Positions 16,354 through 24,397 of a DNA stretch of 64,000 nt are shown here, one piece after another (position 1 is the stretch's first letter; each line of letters starts with the position of its first letter). A program made the translations under genes and the position numbers. This DNA comes from Edaphocola flava (lineage in GTDB: Bacteria; Bacteroidota; Bacteroidia; Chitinophagales; Chitinophagaceae), in NCBI RefSeq assembly GCF_004118155.1, contig NZ_SAIQ01000001.1, forward strand, positions 248,001-312,000. Direction: 5' to 3'. The notes under the pieces were generated by a model. That model made no database searches. It was given only the letters and a program-made list of their open reading frames with translations, and was not told the origin of the DNA.

Positions 16354-17347
16354 GGGTCAGGCGGTCTCCCTCCAGGAGGTGTTTACTATTCTTCATTACA
16401 TTATCTATATCCCATTCTATTCTGTAGCGGAATGGGGCTTTGCGTACGGTACAGTTTTCTATGGTACACAAAGGGCAGGAAAAGGGCTCACAGGGATCGA
16501 GGTGTATAAACAGCTCTACGGTAGTCCCGTACTTATCCACAACCAGGTCTTCCAGGGCCTTCATCTCTTCGTGTGCCTGTGCTACCGTATAATACCAGGG
16601 TACAGTAAGGTGCCCGTCCAGGTGTAAAATATTACCATAGCGGATAATGCGCAGGTTATGCAGATCGATCCAGGCGGGGCGTCGGTGCTCATTTACGTAA
16701 GTAATCACCTCTTCCAGCAGGCTCATATCAGCCTCATCCATAATTCCTGAAATGGAATTGCGTAACACACGGTATCCGGTGACTAATATAATGATGGCAA
16801 AAACAATAGCCACAACAGCATCCAGCCATAACCAGCCGGTAAACCGGATCAGTACCAGCCCGACAACAATACCTATGGTAGAATAGGTATCGGTACGCAG
16901 ATGGCGGCCACTGGCTTCCATTGTGACAGAGCGATTCTTCTTACCGGTATTGACGGCATAGGTGCCTACAATATAATTGACCACTGCGGTAAAAGCCACC
17001 AGTACCAGACCTATATCCAGTTTCTGTAAGGTATGCGGCTTGCCTAAGCCTTTTATAGACTCGATGATGATGACCAGTCCTGCTATGGAGATCAGGGTAC
17101 CTTCTATAGCTGCGGAGATAAACTCGACCTTACCATGACCGTAAGGATGATTGGCATCCCGGGGTTTGGCGGCCAGCCAGAGACTGTACCAGCCGAAGAG
17201 ACCGGCAACTACATTGACAATACTCTCCAGTGCATCGGTAAAAATGGCTACAGAACCCGTCAGTAACCAGGCGACCATTTTGAAGGCTAATAAGAATATA
17301 GCGAGGAAGGCTATATTGCGTTGTATACGCACCGGATTATTATTCAT
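16343..17347 (-). CDS. Cation diffusion facilitator (divalent metal efflux) with C-terminal cysteine cluster
   Basis: A 334-residue CDF transporter. It has about six transmembrane helices (roughly 10-30, 35-55, 80-105, 115-135, 155-175, 180-200) followed by a cytoplasmic domain. Metal-site residues are visible: D and E in TDALESIVN of helix 2, and H and D in HLRTDTYS of helix 5. The DANHPYGHGKVEF loop is a family signature. The C-terminal domain ends with an unusual cluster C-x4-C-x2-C-x4-C (DPCEPFSCPLCTIENC), which may bind zinc or iron. The transporter would export Zn, Fe, Mn or similar ions in exchange for protons; the substrate cannot be fixed from sequence. It overlaps prmC by 11 bp. Confidence 0.9.
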   Translation of the reverse strand: MNNNPVRIQRNIAFLAIFLLAFKMVAWLLTGSVAIFTDALESIVNVVAGLFGWYSLWLAAKPRDANHPYGHGKVEFISAAIEGTLISIAGLVIIIESIKGLGKPHTLQKLDIGLVLVAFTAVVNYIVGTYAVNTGKKNRSVTMEASGRHLRTDTYSTIGIVVGLVLIRFTGWLWLDAVVAIVFAIIILVTGYRVLRNSISGIMDEADMSLLEEVITYVNEHRRPAWIDLHNLRIIRYGNILHLDGHLTVPWYYTVAQAHEEMKALEDLVVDKYGTTVELFIHLDPCEPFSCPLCTIENCTVRKAPFRYRIEWDIDNVMKNSKHLLEGDRLTHDH

Positions 17348-17348
17348 A

Positions 17349-17729
17349 TTAGTGATTACTTGTTGTACGCGGAGCCATTAGACCCGGACGTAAAATACGG
17401 TTTAGTGCGCTGGCTGTAAATCCACCCAGGGCACCGGAAATAAAGCCTATAAGGCCGGTGATGCATACTACAAAAATGTAGGAGGGTACGCCCATCAGTA
17501 CTGCAATCTGCCGGCTGAGGATGTGCTCATTACCGATATCACGGAACAGGGCGATCACCAGCCAGCAAAGCCCTACACCCAGAGCTGCCGACAAAATAGC
17601 CGGCCCCATGCGTAAAGGCAAGAGCAGCACCATCAGGAAGGCAATCACCATCGATATCCACCAGGGGAGAAAATGTAATAACAGGGCTGATGCCAGTGCT
17701 GTTATCAGCATAATGATAAAAAACCGCAT
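17349..17729 (-). CDS. Small polytopic membrane protein
   Basis: A 126-residue, very hydrophobic protein with about four transmembrane helices. Examples are IIMLITALASALLLHFL at the start and a Gly-rich helix around VVCITGLIGFISGALGGF near residues 90-108. It ends in a short basic tail. No family is recognised. It lies 1 bp before the CDF gene and 6 bp after the penicillin-acylase gene on the same strand, so it is likely part of one transcript with them. Function unknown. Confidence 0.7.
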   Translation of the reverse strand: MRFFIIMLITALASALLLHFLPWWISMVIAFLMVLLLPLRMGPAILSAALGVGLCWLVIALFRDIGNEHILSRQIAVLMGVPSYIFVVCITGLIGFISGALGGFTASALNRILRPGLMAPRTTSNH

Positions 17730-17735
17730 AATATC

Positions 17736-20129
17736 TTATTTACTGTTTTTAGGATAGAAAGTCAGCTGGTTATACGTTCCGTCTGCCCATTGTTGCATAT
17801 AAGCGCTATAGAACTTACTGCCGGGATGCCCGCTTTGCCCACCGGGATATATACCGTAGGCTTTGATGCCGTTCGGGTCCATATCCACAACCATTCTCCA
17901 GCTGGGACCTTTACGGCCCTGCATGGCATTCAGCGTATTATAATCACCACCGGTAGGCAGGTTGGTAAAGCTAAAGGCTGCCTGCTCGCTCAGGTGCTTC
18001 ACCGTAGTCTGTTTAGACAGGTACCAGGCTCCACCATTTGCGGCTTTTACTTTTTCAAAACTATCTGTAGCCTGCTTATAACTTTCCTGTACCAGAGCCC
18101 CCATAGCTTTGCCCGCAATGGTTTCCAGTATAGGCTTATTCGCCGCTACGCTATCATGCAGCAGCAACTGCAATGTTACGGCATCATCCGGTCGCACCAG
18201 CGCAGGATAGCGCCCCAGGCTGCTTTGCCATATATTGCGTCCTAAAGTATACCAGAGTATATGAAAGAAGGTAGCGTCTTTACTGTCCTTACTCAGTAGG
18301 TAAGGATGTTGCTGATCTTCCCATTTCAGTTGGGGTACATACAATTGTATGGCCGGGTACAGCTGCTCTGCCAGCATAGAGTACGCACTGTTCTGCAGCT
18401 GCATCATATCTTCTACACCGATGCTGCGCGCAGAATCGGACAGCCATTGTTGTAGTGTACGATTCAGGTACCAACCCCGCCACTCTGCAAAATCGCCGTT
18501 GTACCAGTAGGGATAAGTATTGTCTGTTACATTCTGATTCGCACTGGCTACATAACCCTGCTGCGGGTTCCATACGTGCGGGTTATCCTTCATAGGAATA
18601 TCATTACCCCAGATTGTTTTGCTGGTGCTCCCGTTCATTACATATTTACCCTGGTCTTTCCATTTATTAATGAAACGGCCCTGTGCCCAAAGGGCAATAT
18701 TTCCATGTCTGTCTGCATAGGCAAAGTTCTGTGCCGGACAGGTAAAATTACTGATGGCACTGGTAAAGGCTTCATAATTCTCTGCACGGTTCAGGGCATA
18801 AAAAGCCTTGAGCTCATTGGAGGGGCGATGTGCCATCCATTGCATGGCCAGCAATTTGCCGGAATGCAGAGGATCGGGAAAGCTGCTATCATACTGCACC
18901 GGACCCTGTATGGTGTACCGCACCGAATCGATGTAGGCATTGTCTTCGTCACGGATATAGATCTCTTCGCGACTGAAATTATACGGCACTTCCTGCTCAT
19001 CGTAGATATAATAACGCGGATCGGTGGCCTGCTTTATTTCATAATAATCTTTTACATCACGGGCATTGTTAGTAAAGCCCCAGGCTATGCTGTCATTGAA
19101 TCCGATAACCACAGAGGGGATACCGGGAAAGCTAACCCCATAGCTGTTGATACCCGGAGCTGTCAGCTGCACTTCGTACCATAAAGAAGGCAGATTGAGC
19201 TGCAGGTGCGGGTCATTGCACAGAATAGCCCCACCCGATTTGGTACGTTGTCCGCTGATGGCCCAGTTATTGGACCCTATACCGGTATTGCGCTCTTCCT
19301 GGTATCCGGCAGCGGCGACCAGAGAATCTTTAAGGGTAAAGGTAGCCCATAACTTAGCAACAGGGGTAATGGCCGGCATCTGTGAAGGGGCCGGAAAAAG
19401 AGTACCTGCGGGAATGACCGGGCTGCTGCCCTGCACCTTCTCCGGGTACAACATATCGAACTGCTCCTGCGGAAAGATCTCTTTCAGGTAAGAATAGGCA
19501 ATATCGTCGGAGTAGCCGGTCAGCTTATCGGCCATAAATTTAATGATGAGTACCGATTTCAGGTTGGTCCATTCTTCCGGCTTAAAGTCCATCATTTTAT
19601 ATTCGAAAGGATAATCCATCAGCCTCAGCGAAGCGATATAGGTGTTTACCCCCCTGGTATAATTATCCAGCATGGCTTTGGTCTGCGCATCCTGCTCCAT
19701 CATTTTGAGTGCATTCTTAGCGGCAAAGACCATTCCTTTCCTGCGCTGCAGGCGGTCATATTCCAGTGTTTTCCGTCCTGCTACCTCGCTCAGGCGGCCT
19801 CCCGCAGCCCTGGCCTGCATATCCATCTGCCATAAACGATAATATGCATGAACGTAACCCATCGCAAAGTACAGGTCTGCATCATTCTGTGCCGCTATAT
19901 GTGGTACCAGCCGCTGATCAAAAGTAACATCAACATTACTGCGTAGCTCTTGCTGGGGGATGTGCATTTCCCGGCCATCTTCCGTAACGGCAACAGCATT
20001 CTTCCAGAAGCCTTTTACCGGTCCGAAGAATTTGCCTAATGGCGGGGTGCTACCCCAGTGATTGTTCAGGAAAAAGATCCATGCAGCACTCAGCAACAGT
20101 GCTATTGCAGCCAGTAGTATACGACGCAT
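17736..20129 (-). CDS. Penicillin acylase family N-terminal-nucleophile amidohydrolase
   Basis: From ATG 20129 the product is 797 residues with an N-terminal signal anchor (MRRILLAAIALLLSAAWIFFL). The frame is open much further upstream, but that extension is poor in protein-like character. The enzyme belongs to the penicillin/acyl-homoserine-lactone acylase family. An alpha-chain region with FDQRLVPHIAAQNDADLYFAMGY and the heme-independent substrate segment is followed by a spacer. The maturation site is G-S-N-N-W-A, whose serine becomes the catalytic N-terminal nucleophile of the beta chain. The precursor is exported and self-cleaves in the periplasm. It hydrolyses amide bonds; candidate substrates are acyl-amino compounds or quorum signals, but this is not determined here. 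It is divergent from the MarR operon. Confidence 0.88.
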   Translation of the reverse strand: MRRILLAAIALLLSAAWIFFLNNHWGSTPPLGKFFGPVKGFWKNAVAVTEDGREMHIPQQELRSNVDVTFDQRLVPHIAAQNDADLYFAMGYVHAYYRLWQMDMQARAAGGRLSEVAGRKTLEYDRLQRRKGMVFAAKNALKMMEQDAQTKAMLDNYTRGVNTYIASLRLMDYPFEYKMMDFKPEEWTNLKSVLIIKFMADKLTGYSDDIAYSYLKEIFPQEQFDMLYPEKVQGSSPVIPAGTLFPAPSQMPAITPVAKLWATFTLKDSLVAAAGYQEERNTGIGSNNWAISGQRTKSGGAILCNDPHLQLNLPSLWYEVQLTAPGINSYGVSFPGIPSVVIGFNDSIAWGFTNNARDVKDYYEIKQATDPRYYIYDEQEVPYNFSREEIYIRDEDNAYIDSVRYTIQGPVQYDSSFPDPLHSGKLLAMQWMAHRPSNELKAFYALNRAENYEAFTSAISNFTCPAQNFAYADRHGNIALWAQGRFINKWKDQGKYVMNGSTSKTIWGNDIPMKDNPHVWNPQQGYVASANQNVTDNTYPYWYNGDFAEWRGWYLNRTLQQWLSDSARSIGVEDMMQLQNSAYSMLAEQLYPAIQLYVPQLKWEDQQHPYLLSKDSKDATFFHILWYTLGRNIWQSSLGRYPALVRPDDAVTLQLLLHDSVAANKPILETIAGKAMGALVQESYKQATDSFEKVKAANGGAWYLSKQTTVKHLSEQAAFSFTNLPTGGDYNTLNAMQGRKGPSWRMVVDMDPNGIKAYGIYPGGQSGHPGSKFYSAYMQQWADGTYNQLTFYPKNSK

Positions 20130-20262
20130 AGGATATAGTTTGCTTATGCACAAAGATAATGATTGGGCACAGCTTTCACCGTTTTTATTTATCCTGTTTC
20201 GTATTTGTATACAGGCCCTTGCGATCTGCTCCCAAAACGGCTTTAACATTATTTTAAACAAA

Positions 20263-20280
20263 TAGTTGTCTATGCAATCA
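20263..20280 (+). promoter_or_regulatory. MarR operator 1, TAGTTG-N6-CAATCA
   Basis: An imperfect inverted repeat in the promoter of the marR operon, 36 bp upstream of operator 2 and with the same half-site spacing. It overlaps the TTGT (20266-20269) that serves as the -33 element. Repressor bound here would block polymerase. Confidence 0.6.
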
Positions 20281-20298
20281 TTTTTATATCTAATTTTG
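20266..20298 (+). promoter_or_regulatory. Promoter of the marR-efflux operon, TTGT-N21-TAATTTTG
   Basis: TTGT at 20266 and TAATTTTG at 20291-20298 are separated by 21 bp, which fits the Bacteroidota promoter consensus. The transcription start would fall inside operator 2, about 20 bp before the marR ATG. Confidence 0.65.
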
Positions 20299-20316
20299 TA
20301 GTTGCATAAACAACTA
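20299..20316 (+). promoter_or_regulatory. MarR operator 2, TAGTTG-N6-CAACTA
   Basis: A perfect 6+6 bp inverted repeat with a 6-bp spacer, directly downstream of the -7 box and over the expected transcription start. Its symmetry, half-site spacing and position are those of an autoregulatory MarR-family operator. Confidence 0.7.
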
Positions 20317-20321
20317 TAATT

Positions 20322-20774
20322 ATGGATACCAAACATATCATCTCGACAGAAGACCGTCATAACCTGCTCACCGGGCGCATATTCATGCATGTGAGCCGCT
20401 TTCTTGGACAGCAGTTCAAAGCGAATGATATAAGCCTGACCCGGGAACAATGGACGATACTGGTGGTTTTATGGAAACAGGATGGCGTATCGCAGCAGAC
20501 CATTGCTGATGAAACCGGAAGGGACAAACCCAGCACTACCCGCCTGATCGATAACCTGGAGAAGGATGGTTATATCAGCCGTCAGCCGGATGCCAAAGAC
20601 CGCCGCCTGAATATTATCGTCCTTACCGAAAAAGGGAAAGCCCTTGAGGATAAGATTATGCCGGTGGCCAATAAAACGCTGGGAACCCTTACCCATGGCC
20701 TGACGGAAGCGCAATTACTTACAGTAAAAGAGGTATTTGCTACTATTTACGAAAATATAGATGCACATAAATAA
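20322..20774 (+). CDS. MarR-family transcriptional regulator
   Basis: A 150-residue winged-helix repressor. The dimerisation helices flank a core with the recognition segment QQTIADETGRDKPSTTRLIDNLEKDGYISR (about residues 64-93) and the wing RQPDAKDRRLNIIVLTEKG, which is diagnostic of MarR proteins. It is the first gene of an operon with tolC-like, hlyD-like and ABC-2 permease genes, with no gap to the next gene. Two inverted repeats in its promoter imply autoregulation. Binding of a drug or phenolic ligand would release repression of the efflux genes. The ligand is unknown. Confidence 0.92.
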   Translation: MDTKHIISTEDRHNLLTGRIFMHVSRFLGQQFKANDISLTREQWTILVVLWKQDGVSQQTIADETGRDKPSTTRLIDNLEKDGYISRQPDAKDRRLNIIVLTEKGKALEDKIMPVANKTLGTLTHGLTEAQLLTVKEVFATIYENIDAHK

Positions 20775-22190
20775 ATGATGAAAAAGTATTTATTAAGCAG
20801 TATGATCATTGCCGGTATAGGCATGAATACTGCACTGGCACAACCGGTATTAAGTCCTTCCCTGCAGGAGGCTGTTCATGCAGCCCTGAGCCTGAGTACA
20901 GACTTAAACACAGAGCGCCTGGAACTGGAGAAAATGGAACTGGAACGCAAGGGTGTATGGAACAAATATATTCCCCGTGTCGAGGCCAGTGCCTTGTACA
21001 GCTACCTGGACAATGATCTGACCATTGATATTCCGGCGGCTACTCTGCCCCTGACCGGCAATACCATTTTCGACGGCAAACAAACGTTCCAAAACCAGGG
21101 ACAGGTATTTTACGGTGGTATTACGGCCAAAACGGTTCTTTTCAGCGGCGGACAGATATATAATGGTGCCAAAGCGATGGAGGCCAAGGCCAAAGGCAGC
21201 ACTTACCTGCTGGAACCAAAGAAAGATGCGGTGATTAAAGAAGTAATCTTTGTGTTTGACCAATTACGCTTACTGGATGAGGCTGATCAGCTGATTGCGG
21301 AAAGCCGTAAAAGACTGGACAAGGAACAGGAACGGGTGGAGAAAGCGATATCGCTGGGACTGGCCATTCCTTATGACCGGGATAAAATAAAACTGGCCGA
21401 CCTGGAACTGGAAACGCGCCAGGTAGAACTCTCGGGCAAACGAAAAGTGCTGATGCAGAAGATCGGTGACCTGTGTGGTTATGATGAGGCACAGATTGCT
21501 GCGGTGGTGTACGAGGTGCATCCGATCATGATTCCAGACCTGGCTGCGCTGAGTACAGAAAACAGGGCAGAGGCCAAAGCATTATCTTCTTTCCGTGAGG
21601 CCTATACCTATGCATTGAAAAAGGAAAAAGGATCTCTGCTCCCTACCCTGGGTGCCTTCGGATCGTACAGTTATGCCTCTTTATTTAATGGCAGCACGTC
21701 CACAACAATTCCTTTAACAGCCCTGAATGGTACGGCGTATAACTATAATATGAACCTGCGATTGAACGAGGCTACTTTAAGTCCGAACTGGATGGTGGGC
21801 CTGGCCTTTAAATGGGAACTGTTTGGCGGATTTGAACGCAAACATAAAATTGAAGCGGCCAGGATCAACATTGACCAGGTAGACCTGAAGCTTAATGATA
21901 CAAAGCAGAAAATGAAACTGCAACTCGAAAACAATAAGGCCCGTTATGAGACTTTACTTCGCCAGATAGACCTTGCCGACCAGAGAGAAAAGGTGGCAAG
22001 CAATAACCTTACTATGGCGGAGAAACAATACAAAGCAGGCCTGATCAATGTTACCGAACGCCTCTCTGCCGAAACGGATATGTATCAATCCCGCCTGAAC
22101 AAGATCAATACGCTGATCGAGGAACGCCAGGCTGCACTGGATACCTACGCTGCAACCGGTACTTTACAATCATCTCTTCAAACAAAATAA
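20775..22190 (+). CDS. TolC-family outer membrane efflux protein
   Basis: A 471-residue protein with a signal peptide (IIAGIGMNTALAQ) and two long coiled helical segments characteristic of the TolC/OEP family. The first is LEKMELERKGVWNKYIPRVEASALYSYL near the N-terminus. The second half repeats the pattern with WELFGGFERKHKIEAARINID and SETDMYQSRLNKINTL-type helices. The NVTERLSAETDMYQSRL segment is typical. It forms the outer membrane channel of a tripartite exporter with the next two gene products. It begins directly after the MarR stop and ends 3 bp before the adaptor gene. Confidence 0.9.
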   Translation: MMKKYLLSSMIIAGIGMNTALAQPVLSPSLQEAVHAALSLSTDLNTERLELEKMELERKGVWNKYIPRVEASALYSYLDNDLTIDIPAATLPLTGNTIFDGKQTFQNQGQVFYGGITAKTVLFSGGQIYNGAKAMEAKAKGSTYLLEPKKDAVIKEVIFVFDQLRLLDEADQLIAESRKRLDKEQERVEKAISLGLAIPYDRDKIKLADLELETRQVELSGKRKVLMQKIGDLCGYDEAQIAAVVYEVHPIMIPDLAALSTENRAEAKALSSFREAYTYALKKEKGSLLPTLGAFGSYSYASLFNGSTSTTIPLTALNGTAYNYNMNLRLNEATLSPNWMVGLAFKWELFGGFERKHKIEAARINIDQVDLKLNDTKQKMKLQLENNKARYETLLRQIDLADQREKVASNNLTMAEKQYKAGLINVTERLSAETDMYQSRLNKINTLIEERQAALDTYAATGTLQSSLQTK

Positions 22191-22193
22191 ATC

Positions 22194-23153
22194 ATGAAAC
22201 AATATATTTTATACATAGCAGGTGCGCTGACCCTGGCCTCCTGTGGCAATAATAAGGATACTGTAAAACCGGTACAAGGCAAGGTAGAACGGGACCAGGT
22301 AGCGGTGGTGAGCAAGATCGCCGGACGCATATCGGTACTGAAGGTTCAGGAAGGTGATTTTGTACACAAGGGCGATACCCTGGCGATACTGGATATACCG
22401 GAAGTGGCGGCTAAAAAAGCGCAGGCCGAAGGTGCGGTGACCTCTGCAGAGGCGCAGTATCAGATGACGGTACACGGGGCGACCGGCAATCAGCTGAAGC
22501 AATTACAGGCCAAGAAACAGGCTTTAAAAGAACAATACGATTTTGCGCAGAAATCGCTGGACCGCCTGGGGGCTATGGTAAAAGACTCTTTGATTCCGCA
22601 ACAGCAGTATGATGAGGTCTATGCCAAATACCAGGGTGCAAAGGCGCAGCTGATCGCGGTAGATGCAGAAATTGCAGATGTACAGAATGGTGTGCGCATC
22701 GAACAGCAAACGATGGCCCTGGGCCAGCAGGACCGTGCCCTTGGTGCCTTGCAGGAAGTGACTGTTGCTGATAAGGAACGGTATATTATAGCGCCTCAGG
22801 ATATGCGTATAGAGGGCATTACCCTGAAGACGGGAGAGCTGGCCTTGCCGGGCTATACACTGGTTACGGGTTCGCTGCTGGAATCTACTTACTTCCGCTT
22901 TACCATACCGGAAAAACAACTGAAAGCATACCAGACCGGAAGTACGATTAACGTAACTGTACCCTACCTGGACAACAAGAGCATTACCGGGACCATCAAA
23001 CAGGTAAAACAGATCGGGGCCTATGCCAATATCGCGACGGCCTATCCCGACTATGATATGCAGGAATCGCTGTATGAGGTGATCATTAAACCACAACAGC
23101 CGGAAGATGCCGCAAAACTGTACACAAAATCTACTGTAACCTTAGCTCCATAA
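22194..23153 (+). CDS. HlyD-family periplasmic adaptor subunit
   Basis: A 319-residue lipoprotein-like adaptor. The N-terminal signal MKQYILYIAGALTLASC places a lipidated cysteine at residue 17. The first half has a biotinyl-lipoyl-like segment (VVSKIAGRISVLKVQEGDFVHKGDTLAIL), and a long coiled-coil hairpin follows at about 85-180. The second half has YIIAPQDMRIEGITLKTGELALPGY, the return lipoyl half. It would bridge the inner membrane permease and the TolC-like channel. The gene lies between them with 3-bp gaps and is clearly co-transcribed. Confidence 0.92.
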   Translation: MKQYILYIAGALTLASCGNNKDTVKPVQGKVERDQVAVVSKIAGRISVLKVQEGDFVHKGDTLAILDIPEVAAKKAQAEGAVTSAEAQYQMTVHGATGNQLKQLQAKKQALKEQYDFAQKSLDRLGAMVKDSLIPQQQYDEVYAKYQGAKAQLIAVDAEIADVQNGVRIEQQTMALGQQDRALGALQEVTVADKERYIIAPQDMRIEGITLKTGELALPGYTLVTGSLLESTYFRFTIPEKQLKAYQTGSTINVTVPYLDNKSITGTIKQVKQIGAYANIATAYPDYDMQESLYEVIIKPQQPEDAAKLYTKSTVTLAP

Positions 23154-23156
23154 ATC

Positions 23157-24326
23157 ATGAAGACATTTTTGAAATTACTACGCAGAGAGTTCGGCATGTT
23201 CTGGCAGAACAAGGTACTGCGTATGCTGTTTATCGGTGCGCCATTAATGTATGGTCTCCTGCTGGGCTATGTGTACAGCAAGGGTAAGGTGACTGATCTG
23301 CCGATCATTGTGGTAGACCATGACCAGAGCCGTATGAGCCGTAAGGCTATCGAAATGATGGAAGATAACGAGGTATTGCACATCGCTTCGCTGCAGTTTG
23401 ATGAAAACCAGCTGAACCGTCTGGCGATTGAAAAAGAAGCGGCCTGTATTGTGATTATTCCAGACGGTTTTGAAAATGCTGTACTGACCAAACGATACCC
23501 CGAGATCACTACTATTGTGAATACGTCTAACGTACTTACAGCCAACTATGCTGCTACGGCCATACAGGTATGTCTGGGTACGCTGAAGGCTGGTATGCAG
23601 ATGGAAACCTTACGAAAACAAGGCACACCGGAGCAATTACTGCTGAGCCAATACGAACCGTTCCGCACTACATTCATCAAAAAGTTCAACCGCTCGACCA
23701 ACTATATGTATTTCCTGTGGCCGGGTATCCTGGCTACGGTATTGCAACAGGTACTACTATTAGGACTGGCCCTATCCTTTGCCGCAGAGTTTGAGAAAGG
23801 TACTTTTAAAGACCTGGTGAAACAATCCAAATCGACGTTTATGCTGCTCTGGGTAAAGGTGATTCCTTACCTGATCATGAGTTTCGGAATATGGATGATG
23901 TACTGGGGGTTTACCAAATGGTTCCGTATCCCTTTCGATCATAACCTGGGCACACTGACCCTCATTGCAGGGGTATTTGTACTGGCGGTATGTTTTATGG
24001 GTATCCTGTTCAGTATACTGATCCCTAATCAGCTTAAGGCAACGGAGATCCTTATGGTTGTAGCTACACCAAGCTTTATCCTCTCCGGTTTTACCTGGCC
24101 CCTGAGCCAGATGCCCGGCTGGATACAGACTATTGCAGACATCATTCCACTGACTCATTTCCTGCCGGCCTTCCGTATCCTGATCATTGAAAACGGTGCA
24201 GCAGACCTGACTTACCCATACATCGGTAAACTAGCCCTGATTGCGGTAATCGGTTTTGTATTATCCTTTATCGCACTGCACATCAAGAAGCGCAAAGTGC
24301 TGAAGGCGGAGGTGATTAAAAAATAA
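23157..24326 (+). CDS. ABC-2 type transporter permease (no ATPase in the operon)
   Basis: A 389-residue permease of the ABC-2 (YhhJ/YbhR-like) group. One N-terminal transmembrane helix (about 22-40) is followed by a large extracytoplasmic domain with LPIIVVDHDQSRMSRKAIEM. A bundle of five to six helices comes after residue 175, including PGILATVLQQVLLLGLALSFAAEFEKGTF. This architecture exports drugs or envelope components. No ATP-binding subunit lies in the operon or nearby; the only ABC ATPase in the window (49958-50704) is 26 kb away. The permease may pair with an ATPase encoded elsewhere or act without one. A hairpin terminator follows. Confidence 0.88.
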   Translation: MKTFLKLLRREFGMFWQNKVLRMLFIGAPLMYGLLLGYVYSKGKVTDLPIIVVDHDQSRMSRKAIEMMEDNEVLHIASLQFDENQLNRLAIEKEAACIVIIPDGFENAVLTKRYPEITTIVNTSNVLTANYAATAIQVCLGTLKAGMQMETLRKQGTPEQLLLSQYEPFRTTFIKKFNRSTNYMYFLWPGILATVLQQVLLLGLALSFAAEFEKGTFKDLVKQSKSTFMLLWVKVIPYLIMSFGIWMMYWGFTKWFRIPFDHNLGTLTLIAGVFVLAVCFMGILFSILIPNQLKATEILMVVATPSFILSGFTWPLSQMPGWIQTIADIIPLTHFLPAFRILIIENGAADLTYPYIGKLALIAVIGFVLSFIALHIKKRKVLKAEVIKK

Positions 24327-24349
24327 AAGAGTGCTAAAAACAAAACAAA

Positions 24350-24377
24350 AAAGGCTATACAATTATGTATAGCCTTT
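24350..24377. terminator. Terminator between the efflux operon and the T9SS type B gene
   Basis: An 11-bp stem (aaaggctatac/gtatagccttt) with a 6-base loop is flanked by A-rich sequence upstream and a T run on the plus side. It lies between two convergent genes and can act for both; the T tract is best on the minus strand. Confidence 0.72.
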
Positions 24378-24397
24378 CCTTTTTGGTCTTAAAAATT

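Noticed and set aside
20130-20450. Long N-terminal extension of the penicillin-acylase gene
   Set aside because: The extension overlaps the divergent MarR promoter and operators and has no signal or domain pattern. ATG 20129 gives a normal signal anchor.
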